A DNA stretch of 10,199 bases from Gracilaria caudata (lineage: Eukaryota; Rhodophyta; Florideophyceae; Gracilariales; Gracilariaceae): contig JASCIV010000926.1 in NCBI GenBank assembly GCA_030374735.1, positions 1-10,199 of the forward strand, in the 5' to 3' direction. Shown here in pieces: positions 1-6,665 of this stretch. A program made the position numbers and the translations under genes. Each line of letters begins with the position of its first letter. Positions within the stretch are counted from its first letter, which is position 1. The notes under the pieces were generated by a model. It was not told the DNA's origin, did no database searches, and was given only the letters and a program-made list of their open reading frames with translations.

Positions 1-190
1 CGGTGGCGACGGCGGTGGCGGTGACAGTGGTGGTGGCGACGGCGGTAGCGGTGACGGTGACGGTGACGGTTGCCACCACGACGGTGCGCGTGGGCGTTGC
101 GACGGCGGTGGCGGTGGCGGTGGCGGTGCGCGTTGGCGTCGCGTCCGCGGTGCGCGTGGGAACCGCCGTGGCGGTAGCCGTCACAGTGGG
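1..190 (-). repeat. Degenerate GGT/GGC/GAC triplet-hexamer repeat coding for the Thr/Ala/Val tail
   Basis: On the plus strand this stretch is built from GGT, GGC and GAC triplets, read on the minus strand as ACC, GCC and GTC (Thr, Ala, Val). Interruptions give Arg and Pro (TRTPT-like motifs). It is a coding minisatellite likely to vary in length, and it continues off the left edge. Confidence 0.8.
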
Positions 191-652
191 CAACGGCGTG
201 GACACCACGGGCAGCTGCACCGGGAAGTGTTGCTGCTCGCAGCACTGCTGAATGAGCACGAACGACGGGTCAAGCGACACCACCAGCTCACTCACACAAA
301 ACGCAAAGTGATCGTACGGCCGCGCCGCGCACAACTCTCCCGACGCGCACTGCGACGACGCGGAGCATGAATGCACGCGCCGCGGATAGCAGATGCAAGA
401 GCGCCCCAGCGCGCACGCGTGCAGCGTGTCGTCGGTGACGCAGTCGCGCCCGGACGCGCACGGATGCGAGGCGGCGCACGCGTCGAAGGTGAGCGCGCGC
501 GGCGGTACACAGCAACCGCTGCGCGATGTGGCGGACTGCGCGACGCGCGGCGGCGCGGCGACGGCGACGGCTGTGTGGCCCTGCGCGATGCAGAGCGAGA
601 GCAGCAGCAGCGCGAGCGAGAGCAGCAGCAGCGCGAGCGAGAGCGCGAGCAT
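1..652 (-). CDS. Secreted Cys-rich protein with Thr/Ala-rich mucin-like tail (3' end outside window)
   Basis: The minus frame opens with ATG at 652-650 and stays open for 217 codons to the left edge, so the C-terminus is missing. Residues 1-23 are a strongly hydrophobic Leu/Ala/Ser signal peptide ending LCIA, with cleavage likely soon after. Cysteines follow at 47, 48, 59, 65, 71, 80, 86, 88, 96, 102, 108, 119, 137 and 138. Two segments repeat the pattern C-x5-C-x5-C (CAASHPCASGRDC and CSASSQCASGELC), so this looks like a small disulfide-bonded module duplicated in tandem. From about residue 150 the chain becomes Thr/Ala/Val/Pro rich with TRTPT-like motifs, as in O-glycosylated stalks. I infer a secreted or cell-surface wall or matrix protein; the exact family is not recognised. 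The alternating hydrophobic/Cys/Thr design in one frame is hard to get by chance, but no homologue was checked. Confidence 0.75.
   Translation of the reverse strand, partial: MLALSLALLLLSLALLLLSLCIAQGHTAVAVAAPPRVAQSATSRSGCCVPPRALTFDACAASHPCASGRDCVTDDTLHACALGRSCICYPRRVHSCSASSQCASGELCAARPYDHFAFCVSELVVSLDPSFVLIQQCCEQQHFPVQLPVVSTPLPTVTATATAVPTRTADATPTRTATATATAVATPTRTVVVATVTVTVTATAVATTTVTATAVAT
596..637 (-). repeat. Perfect 21-bp tandem duplication in the signal peptide
   Basis: Bases 596-616 and 617-637 are identical. Each unit encodes LALLLLS, so the hydrophobic core of the signal peptide was lengthened by an exact in-frame duplication. Confidence 0.9.
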
Positions 653-709
653 GACGTGCGTGTTTTTTGTTTGTTGGCGGCGCGGGGGCGCGGGTCGCGA
701 AGGGGCGTG

Positions 710-735
710 AGGGGTGTGGCAGAGGGGTGTGGCAG
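710..735 (-). repeat. Two tandem copies of a 13-bp CACCC-type element
   Basis: AGGGGTGTGGCAG occurs at 710-722 and again at 723-735. On the coding strand this reads CTGCCACACCCCT twice, starting about 58 bases upstream of the ATG at 652. The position suits a promoter-proximal element; function is inference. Confidence 0.55.
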
Positions 736-892
736 AGGGGCGGGTTGCGACGCGGGAGACGTGCCGGCTTGCGGCCGTGCGCGCGCGCGCGGTGGGGGGG
801 GGGTTTGGGTGTTTTACATGACGAGATGGCGGTGATGACTTGGCGGTGGACGGCGCGTTGGAACAAAACGCGCGCGCGCGCGCGACAGCTGT

Positions 893-917
893 GATCTGCG
901 GCAGATCATCTGCCGCA
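893..917. promoter_or_regulatory. Overlapping double palindrome, candidate dimeric-factor site
   Basis: TGCGGCAGAT (897-906) and ATCTGCCGCA (908-917) are perfect 10-bp inverted arms with one base between them. The left arm also forms a second palindrome with the bases before it: GATCTGC (893-899) and GCAGATC (901-907) around one G. ACAGCTGT (885-892) is a third palindrome directly adjacent, next to (CG)8 at 869-884. The cluster lies about 240 bases upstream of the secreted-protein start, consistent with an upstream regulatory site. That role is inferred from symmetry and position only. Confidence 0.45.
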
Positions 918-978
918 TGTGTGAAAACGGAGGCGCGCGAACGGTGGCACGCGGCACGTGACGCGCGTGTTATTATTT

Positions 979-2397
979 TTACTTGGGCTCGTGTTTGCGC
1001 GGCTCACCGGCGGCGGCCGCAGCCGCCGTGGCCGCGCCCACCGCCGCCTCGTGCGCCAAGCCCGCGTGGTGGTGCGGTGAGGACGACGACGCGCCCACCA
1101 CTGCCGCCGCCGCCGCCGCCGCCGCCGCCGCAGCTGCCGCCGCCGCGGCGGAGCTCGCCGGTGCGTGCGGCGGGTGCACGTTGGTATTGCCCACCGCCAG
1201 CGCGTTCACGTGCGGCGGCGGCGACGACGACGACGACGGCGGCGGCGGCGGCTGTGGCGGCGGGACGCGCACGCGCAGCGGCGGCGACGGCGAGGGCGCC
1301 TCGTCGGGCGCGTTGAGATGTAGCCCCTCGTGAAAGGTGAGGCTCGATTTCCACTTGAAGCGCTTGCCGCACGTCGGGTAGCTACACACAAAAGGCTCGT
1401 CGCCCGTGTGCACGCGCTTGTGCGCCTTGAGATTAAACTTCTTGCTGAACGACTTGCCGCAGCCGACGACGTCGCACACGTAGCTGACCACCACGTTGCC
1501 GTTGCCCGTGGTGGTGGTGGTGGTGGTGGTGGGGGGGGTTGTGGTGGTTGCGGCGGCGGCGGCTGCGGCGGCGGCGGCGCGCGTGGACACGGACTTCTTG
1601 TGGATGGGCGTGGCGAGCGAGCCGAGCGGCGTGGACAGCGCGTGCGACGGCGCGCTCAGCGCCGCGCGCGCAGACGCGCGTTGTTGTTGTTGCAGCATAC
1701 CGGACGCGCGCAGCGCGTGCACGCCACCACCACCACCACCACCACCCGCCGCCGCCGCGCGCGACGCCGCCGCCGCCGCCGCCGCCGCAGCGACAGCGTT
1801 AGTAGTAGCAGCAGCAGGCGGCGGCGCGCCGCCAGCGTGCAAGCGCGCGTGCGCCGCAGCAGCAGCAGCCGCCGCCGCCGCAGCAGCCGCCGCCACGGGC
1901 GCGCGCGGCGGCTCCCTCCCCGTCACGCGCATGTGCAGCGCGCGCGCGGGCGCGTGCAGCAGCTTGCGCTCGTGCGACGACGGCGCGCGCGCCGCTTGTT
2001 GTTGTTGTGGTTGAGCTTGTTGCGGCGAGCGCGCGCACATGGCGGCCACATGCGACGGCGGCGGCGCTTGTGGCGAAGAGGCGACGAGCGGCGCGGAGAC
2101 GCGCGCGCACAGCGTATCGTCGGCGGCGCGCAGCTGCGACATGTCTACGGCGGCGGCGGCGGCGCCATCGTCGCGCGGCGGCGACGGCGGAGGGGGCTGC
2201 TGCGCGGCGGCGCGCGCGTCGAGACGCGGCTCGGCGGAGCCGTTGGCCTCCGCCGCGACGGCGGCGGCGGCGGCGGCGGCAGCAGCGGCAGCGGCTGTGG
2301 TGGTGGCGGTGGAGGGAACGGCGGTGGACACCACAGCGCACGACGTCGACGGCGACACGGGCGGCGGCGGCGCGCTGAGACGCGAGTCCAGCGGCAT
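979..2397 (-). CDS. C2H2 zinc-finger protein, two fingers, low-complexity flanks (472 aa)
   Basis: This is a likely nuclear DNA-binding protein. Finger 1 has C308, C313, H326, H330 (core CGKSFSKKFNLKAH) and finger 2 has C338, C343, H356, H360 (CGKRFKWKSSLTFH). Both are C-x4-C-x12-H-x3-H, joined by TGDEPF, close to the consensus TGEKPF linker. By standard numbering, helix residues -1, 2, 3, 6 are K, F, N, A and W, S, S, F. The remaining protein is almost all low complexity: poly-Ala at about 35-46, 169-182, 203-211, 274-283 and 417-432, poly-Gly at 218-225, poly-Gln at 131-134 and 237-240, poly-Thr at 290-297, and Pro/Ser runs after the fingers. It ends PRKHEPK at TAA (979-981). I chose the ATG at 2397 (MPLDSRLS) because the frame stays open far upstream but there runs antisense to nothing recognisable and through the protease gene; ATGs at residues 86 and 120 are alternatives. 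The target genes are unknown. Confidence 0.85.
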   Translation of the reverse strand: MPLDSRLSAPPPPVSPSTSCAVVSTAVPSTATTTAAAAAAAAAAAAVAAEANGSAEPRLDARAAAQQPPPPSPPRDDGAAAAAVDMSQLRAADDTLCARVSAPLVASSPQAPPPSHVAAMCARSPQQAQPQQQQAARAPSSHERKLLHAPARALHMRVTGREPPRAPVAAAAAAAAAAAAAAHARLHAGGAPPPAAATTNAVAAAAAAAAASRAAAAGGGGGGGGVHALRASGMLQQQQRASARAALSAPSHALSTPLGSLATPIHKKSVSTRAAAAAAAAAATTTTPPTTTTTTTTGNGNVVVSYVCDVVGCGKSFSKKFNLKAHKRVHTGDEPFVCSYPTCGKRFKWKSSLTFHEGLHLNAPDEAPSPSPPLRVRVPPPQPPPPPSSSSSPPPHVNALAVGNTNVHPPHAPASSAAAAAAAAAAAAAAAAVVGASSSSPHHHAGLAHEAAVGAATAAAAAAGEPRKHEPK

Positions 2398-2894
2398 GGT
2401 GCGGGCTGTGTGGGCGGGCGCCGTATTCGCGCGCGGGAGCTGTAAGGTGCGCGGCTGAGTTTGCAGAGAAAGAGTCAGCAAACGCTCTCGGTGCTGGTGA
2501 AAGCGCGGCACGGCGGCTTGCAGCGGCTTGCAGCGCGCTCGATTTTTGTGTGTAGCGCGCGCGCGCTGGGGGGGGCGTGCAAACTTTACAGACGCGCGGG
2601 GCGGGGGCAGGGGGGTGTGGTCGACCGCGGTCGCTGTGCTTTCTGTGTAAATAATAAGTGACAACGCGCGCCGGCGCGCGGGCGGGGGGGGGGGGGGGGG
2701 CGGGCCGTTTTTTCCGCCGGCGGGGGGGGGGGGGGGGGGGGGGGGGGGGGCGGCTGGCAGCTTTTTGCGCGGCGCGTGGCGTTCGTCGCGCACTTTACAC
2801 AAGCGGGGCGCGGCTGGCGCGCCGGCGCGCGTGTTCGGGGCAGCGCCGCGGGGCAGCCGCACAGCGCTGACAGCTGTGTGCACTGTAATCAAAA
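2398..2894. other. Intergenic region between protease stop and zinc-finger start
   Basis: No gene is supported. It combines the 3' side of the protease gene with the promoter side of the zinc-finger gene. It holds a perfect 16-bp palindrome CGCGCGCCGGCGCGCG (2665-2680), two long G homopolymers (2684-2700 and 2722-2750) and one A/T-rich island (about 2647-2658, reading TTATTATTTACA on the minus strand) about 250 bases before the zinc-finger ATG. The island could be a TATA-like or polyadenylation element; neither is shown. Confidence 0.6.
2684..2750 (+). repeat. Two long G homopolymers (17 and 29 bases)
   Basis: Uninterrupted G runs occupy 2684-2700 and 2722-2750, separated by a 21-base segment with a T6 run. 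On the transcribed strand these are C-runs. Such tracts can form G-quadruplexes or i-motifs. They are also typical sites of length error in sequencing, so the exact lengths are uncertain. Confidence 0.85.
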
Positions 2895-4271
2895 TCAACT
2901 CCACCAGCGCTGCAGCGTCTGCACGATCTGCAGCCGTTCCAGGTCGCCCACAAACAGCGCGCCGGAGAACGCCAGCAGCAGCACCAACGCGGTGCGGTTG
3001 ATGGCCTCCTGCAGCGCGGCCGACACCGCGCGTCCTCTCAGCGCCTCCACCGCCAGCAACACCATCTGCCCGCCGTCCAACGCCGGCAGCGGCAACGCGT
3101 TGATCAGCGCCAGATTGATGCTGATCAACGCCGCAAACGTGAGCAACGCCGCCGCGTCGTCGCGCGCCAGTTGCGCGCCCATCGACACCACGCCCACCGG
3201 CCCGGACAGCTGCGGCGCCGCGCCGCGCACGTCGCGCGCAGCTGTGGCCAGCCCGCGCGCCGTCTGCGTCAGCAGCCGCCAGAACTCGGCGCTGGCCGCG
3301 TGCGCGCGCCGCGCCAGCGACGCTTGTTTGTCGCGCGAAATGGAGAAGCGCGAGTTGAGTTGCACGCCCATCAACGCGCTGCCGTCGGGCGTGCAGCACT
3401 TGGCGCTCGCGCGCAGCTCGATTTGGTTGCCGTCTCTCAGCACGCCAAACAGCATTTCGCGCCCTTGCGAGCCGCGAATGTACTCGGCGAGCGCGGCGGA
3501 GCTTTGCGGCGAGCTTTGTAACGGTTGCTTGTCCACCGACACGATCACGTCGCCCGGTTGAAGGCCTGCGCGCGCGGCGGCGCCGTGCGCGTCCACGATT
3601 TGCTCGATGGCCACGCCGCGTTGCGCCACGTACGTGGGCACGCCCAGCGCGCACGTGGACGCGAACAGCGCGCACCACGCGAGTAGCAGGTTGGCCAACA
3701 CACCCGCGCTGATCACCAGCGCGCGTTGCGCCAGCGGCCGGTTTTGTAACAGATCCTTGTCGTCGTCCACGCTGTGTTTGCCGTGCTCGTCCACGCGCAC
3801 GTGCTCGGGGAACGACACGAATCCTCCTAGCGGCAGTAAGCGCAGCGTGAATTCGACGTCGGAGAAGGAGGGCGTCACGGACAGTAGCTTGGGGCCAAAG
3901 CCGATGGAGAAATTGGCCACGCGGATGTTCTGCGCGCGCGCGGCGAGGAAGTGGCCGCACTCGTGGATGAACACGATGAAACCGAGCACGAGAATGCCGG
4001 CGCCGGTGCTGGCAATGTTGGTGAGCGACGCGGGCAGCGAGGCGTGTGGCGCGGTGCGCGGCGGTGGTTGTGGTGCTTGTGGCGCGGCATGGTGCGGCGG
4101 GAGCGCGTGCAGGGGCAGAGGCAGAGGCAGAGGCAGAGGCAGCGCGCGGCAGCGGCGCGGACGCGTGAAGCGCGGCCACGCGGAGGGCATGCGCAGCGCG
4201 GGGCGCGGGAGGGCGCGCGCGGCGTGCAGCGGCAGCGCGACGCTGAAGGCGACGCGGCGCGAGGGCGGCAT
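2895..4271 (-). CDS. ARASP: Site-2 protease, RseP/ARASP-type M50 metallopeptidase, predicted plastid (458 aa)
   Basis: This is an intramembrane zinc metalloprotease that cuts transmembrane segments of membrane-anchored substrates. The zinc-binding HExxH is HECGH at 103-107 in the first membrane segment (about 88-104). The third zinc ligand motif is NALP...LDGG (N391, D399) in a membrane segment at about 378-398. A PDZ domain lies at about 215-290 with the typical GLQPGDVIVSVD (236-247). Other family marks are SIGFGPKL (122-129), RLLPLGGFVSF (144-154), LLQNRP (174-179) and LSGPVGVVSMG (355-365). Further membrane segments lie near 185-209 and 425-442. Cyanobacterial and plant plastid members share this order and length. 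Residues 1-80 are rich in Arg, Ala, Pro and Leu with few acidic residues, consistent with a transit peptide to the plastid inner envelope or thylakoid. The symbol is given by family resemblance. No intron is evident. The stop is TGA (2895-2897). M28 is an alternative start. Confidence 0.94.
   Translation of the reverse strand: MPPSRRVAFSVALPLHAARALPRPALRMPSAWPRFTRPRRCRALPLPLPLPLPLHALPPHHAAPQAPQPPPRTAPHASLPASLTNIASTGAGILVLGFIVFIHECGHFLAARAQNIRVANFSIGFGPKLLSVTPSFSDVEFTLRLLPLGGFVSFPEHVRVDEHGKHSVDDDKDLLQNRPLAQRALVISAGVLANLLLAWCALFASTCALGVPTYVAQRGVAIEQIVDAHGAAARAGLQPGDVIVSVDKQPLQSSPQSSAALAEYIRGSQGREMLFGVLRDGNQIELRASAKCCTPDGSALMGVQLNSRFSISRDKQASLARRAHAASAEFWRLLTQTARGLATAARDVRGAAPQLSGPVGVVSMGAQLARDDAAALLTFAALISINLALINALPLPALDGGQMVLLAVEALRGRAVSAALQEAINRTALVLLLAFSGALFVGDLERLQIVQTLQRWWS
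4114..4142 (-). repeat. GGCAGA hexanucleotide repeat in the protease transit peptide
   Basis: Four GGCAGA units plus a partial fifth. Read on the minus strand they encode a Leu-Pro alternation at about residues 44-54 of the protease. It sits in the presumed transit peptide, where length change should be tolerated. Confidence 0.85.
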
Positions 4272-4687
4272 GGCGCGGCGGCTTTGTTTTGCTGTTTTTT
4301 GCGGGAGGCGGCGACTGCGGCGACGGCGGCGGCGGGTTGGCGAGGAAGACGGCGGCGATGGGGGGGCAGGTGGGGGAGAGCGCGGCGCGCGTTTTGGGGG
4401 AGCAGAGAGAGATCAACTGCGCGCGCGCATGATGACGCACGGCGCACGGGCGCGCCACGCGCGGCGCGCGCGCTGCTGCGCCACACAGCACGCAGTCGGT
4501 GGGCAGCTGCGGAGTTTGGGGACCGTAGGGGTTCATGAAGCAAGCACCACTGGTTCGTGTGTTACGTGTACTGGACCACAGCGCAAAAGTTGTATGGTCC
4601 GATGGCGTGTGTGCCAACTGCTGTAGCATCTTCAAACGTTGATCTCTGTCATGATGAATGTGTACCGTACGTATCTTTGAAGAGCGT
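4272..4687. other. Spacer upstream of the protease gene
   Basis: No gene is supported; reading frames here lack any recognisable motif. It is the promoter side of the protease gene and the 3' side of gene A. Just before the protease ATG the minus strand has an A-rich leader (plus-strand T-runs at 4283-4300). The strong G+C bias of the left part ends inside this spacer, near 4500-4560. Confidence 0.6.
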
Positions 4688-5842
4688 TTACTCGTCCTCA
4701 TCCTCTTCTTCAGCTGCGCAGCGTTTTGCATTTTCTACAGACATTGCCCTGTTGAGATCGAGCGTGTGGCCAAAGATGTGCAACTCACTCCCTTTAATGC
4801 GCAAGTTGCAGCCGTATTCATCTGCAGCAAGTACCTGCACCGCCTTCTCAACGCTTTCTTCTGGCACCGTGTGCATGTAATTGGCAATTAGTCTCGATCT
4901 AGTGATGCCCTCAACCTCAAACTTTCCGCCGTTTAAACTGGCCTCCTCTACCACCTGCATCACCACAAGCGCGATCTGTACTGCACGCCCTCCCACCTCC
5001 TTCGTTGCACGACAGATTCGGTCTACTCGTGTCGAGCCTGGGCCAACTCTGATGGCAATCAGGTCGTACAGAATCCTTAACAAACCCACGCCTTCAAGAA
5101 CCCACGCGCCTCGCACCCGCGAATCCTCGAATATCACTATCATCAAATACGGCCCGCTCACAGCCACCCATTTAACCTCATCGTTCTCAAGCCGTGTAGC
5201 CAAAGAGTGAACGCACCCTGCGGCTGCGTGCGCCGCCATGAGCGTGTGCCAGTCAACGTTCATCATGTCCTTGCTCAACGGGTAGCTCAGTTTCACCAGG
5301 CAGGACTCGATACTTGCCAGCTCAAATGCAGCGCTCTGGTCGAACGAAAGAGGGCGTCTTCTGCGCATCTCAACACGATCTGGCGCGTACGACCGTGTTC
5401 CCGGCACAATGCCGAACAGCGCGTACTTGATGTCTGTTGGGAGGTAGTATGTGTCCCCACACTCGTCGCGAACGTACTTTTTATCAGTACGGTAGCCAGT
5501 TGTGCAAGCGACCACGACCATGTGCCCTCCACGCACAGGCGCCATGGTTGATAAATGAGCAACGATCTGCGGGATCATCGAATCTTGTAGATACCAGAAG
5601 TCCTTGTCGATTATGACTTTCACGCACGCGGCAAGGCAAGTGACGATTTCGACCATAATGGAGTGTTTGGCCATACGCATATGGCACACAGCAACGTTGT
5701 AGAAGGGTACGCCTGTGGCAATCGCCTCTGAAAGAATTTTGCCACAGAGATCCCGGTTGTGTCGGAAAGGTAGCATATAACTGCCGCCGCGAATTACCCG
5801 CGCGTGCACTACCCTGTAGAAGCTGTGCGAATGCGATGCCAT
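4688..5842 (-). CDS. Protein A: unrecognised family, paralogue of the protein encoded at 6666-8567 (384 aa)
   Basis: Function is not recognised. There is no signal peptide and no obvious membrane segment. It is homologous over its length to the first ~400 residues of the protein encoded at 6666-8567. Shared blocks include the N-terminus (MASHSHSFYRVV beside MATKVPSFYAVV), a strand-rich block ending LFGIVPG (142-148; LVGLVPG in the paralogue), NVDWHTL (195-201; NLDWHTL), IALVVMQVVEEA (290-301; IALVVAQVAEQA), and a C-terminal block ending HTLDLNRAMS (359-368). The protein stops soon after in an acidic tail (EEEDEDE) at TAA. Homology from residue 1 supports the ATG at 5842. Base composition is near 50% G+C, unlike the left-hand genes. 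The conserved tryptophan/histidine motif could be structural or catalytic; the sequence does not decide. Confidence 0.85.
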   Translation of the reverse strand: MASHSHSFYRVVHARVIRGGSYMLPFRHNRDLCGKILSEAIATGVPFYNVAVCHMRMAKHSIMVEIVTCLAACVKVIIDKDFWYLQDSMIPQIVAHLSTMAPVRGGHMVVVACTTGYRTDKKYVRDECGDTYYLPTDIKYALFGIVPGTRSYAPDRVEMRRRRPLSFDQSAAFELASIESCLVKLSYPLSKDMMNVDWHTLMAAHAAAGCVHSLATRLENDEVKWVAVSGPYLMIVIFEDSRVRGAWVLEGVGLLRILYDLIAIRVGPGSTRVDRICRATKEVGGRAVQIALVVMQVVEEASLNGGKFEVEGITRSRLIANYMHTVPEESVEKAVQVLAADEYGCNLRIKGSELHIFGHTLDLNRAMSVENAKRCAAEEEDEDE

Positions 5843-6665
5843 GTACCCTTGTATGAAGCAAGCTGATGTTCCTCTTCCCGACGAAAATGGGTTGTGCTGG
5901 TACCGAGTCGGTACTGCGTGTAGAGAAGTTCAAATGAAGAAGTACACAAGGGTAAGGACAACCACTCCCTGTATCACAAGGAGAGCATAGCGCCGATAGC
6001 TGGTTTACAATACGGACTGTCCCCACACGGATGCTTCAGCATTTCTAACCCTTCAAGAGCAAGGTTAATGTTGGCAGCAAGTGGTTCTGACAGCAATGCC
6101 TATCGCCCTGATGCGCAAGTCTCAAGAGCTTAACTCTGCTGCAAACTCCAATCTCTGTTATGCCACACCCGCCGACCTGGCTTTTGACCATCATGGGCCT
6201 AAAAACAAATCGGGCCAACAAAACAATCCATAGCCAGCCAGCATCGTCATCCGACTCTACTATTAGCGTACTTCGTCCGAGGGAAAAACCCTGCACAACT
6301 TTCGAGGAACGATGCGTATCTCTACAGACTCTCAGGCAATTGTATCTGCGCTTCGAGCAAATGCAAAATCTGCACCTCTTGGGTGCCCACCCATTGCGGC
6401 GTCATGCAAAACAAAACGCGTTGATCTGCTGGCAAAATTTGGTTTGGGTCTGCCTCTGAAGGAACATATTTACCCTTTGGTAGTTGAGTGCTAGATGTCG
6501 AAGCCCGGCTGTCGACCAAAGTGAAGGGAAAACGCCTGTACACAAAAGAGCTTTCAGGGTCAGAAAGGGATAAAAGGCCCAGCATCGAGGTCGATAACAG
6601 CGATCGGCTAGCTGAGCTCGACCGCTTGGTCGGGTGTGACCACATCTTTGGCCCGCCATCCTTAT
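5843..6665. other. 823-bp intergenic region without a convincing gene
   Basis: Short frames occur on both strands, but none has a recognisable motif or resembles genes A or B. One minus frame between about 6659 and 6048 has only one stop (TGA at 6402-6404), but its product is Cys/Arg-rich and looks random. It may be the remains of an inserted sequence or simply the 3' region of gene B plus the promoter of gene A. Confidence 0.5.
5900..5914. promoter_or_regulatory. 15-bp interrupted palindrome upstream of gene A
   Basis: GTACCGA (5900-5906) and TCGGTAC (5908-5914) are perfect inverted arms around one G, about 58 bases upstream of the gene A start codon. It is a candidate protein-binding site; function is inference from symmetry and position. 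Confidence 0.3.

Larger units (their letters stand above)
653..978. other. Intergenic region: zinc-finger gene 3' side and promoter side of the secreted-protein gene
   Basis: No gene is supported here. It lies upstream of the ATG at 652 and downstream of the zinc-finger stop at 979. The leader just before the ATG is A/CAAACA-rich when read on the minus strand (plus-strand T-run at 662-675). Other contents are a tandem 13-mer (710-735), alternating GC (about 778-790), a short G-run (793-801), (CG)8 at 869-884, a double palindrome at 893-917 and CACGTG at 955-960. The zinc-finger 3' side begins with A/T-rich sequence (971-980), which could form part of a polyadenylation region. Confidence 0.6.

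Noticed and set aside
288..866. Arg/Ala-rich minus frame of 192 codons
   Set aside because: It overlaps the signal peptide and Cys-rich protein in another frame and has the composition of random G+C-rich sequence.
1330..2458. Long plus-strand frames of poly-Arg, poly-Gly and poly-Ala opposite the zinc-finger gene
   Set aside because: They are mirror products of the triplet repeats that encode the homopeptides on the minus strand and have no domain or start context.
2578..2592. A 15-base exact match to 10065-10079 (TGCAAACTTTACAGA)
   Set aside because: One copy is in a spacer and the other in a reading frame, with no similarity around them. A single match of this length could be chance.
3607..4626. 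Plus-strand frame of 339 codons opposite the protease gene
   Set aside because: It is antisense to clearly conserved protease motifs and its product has no recognisable feature.
979..4731. A single 1250-codon minus-strand reading frame running through both the zinc-finger gene and the protease region
   Set aside because: Only the last 472 codons make sense. The upstream part overlaps the protease gene in another frame and is Arg/Ala/Pro-rich junk, as expected where G+C-rich sequence contains few stops.
6045..6659. Possible retroelement or broken gene between A and B
   Set aside because: Neither strand shows reverse transcriptase, integrase, RNase H or terminal repeats; the frames look random.
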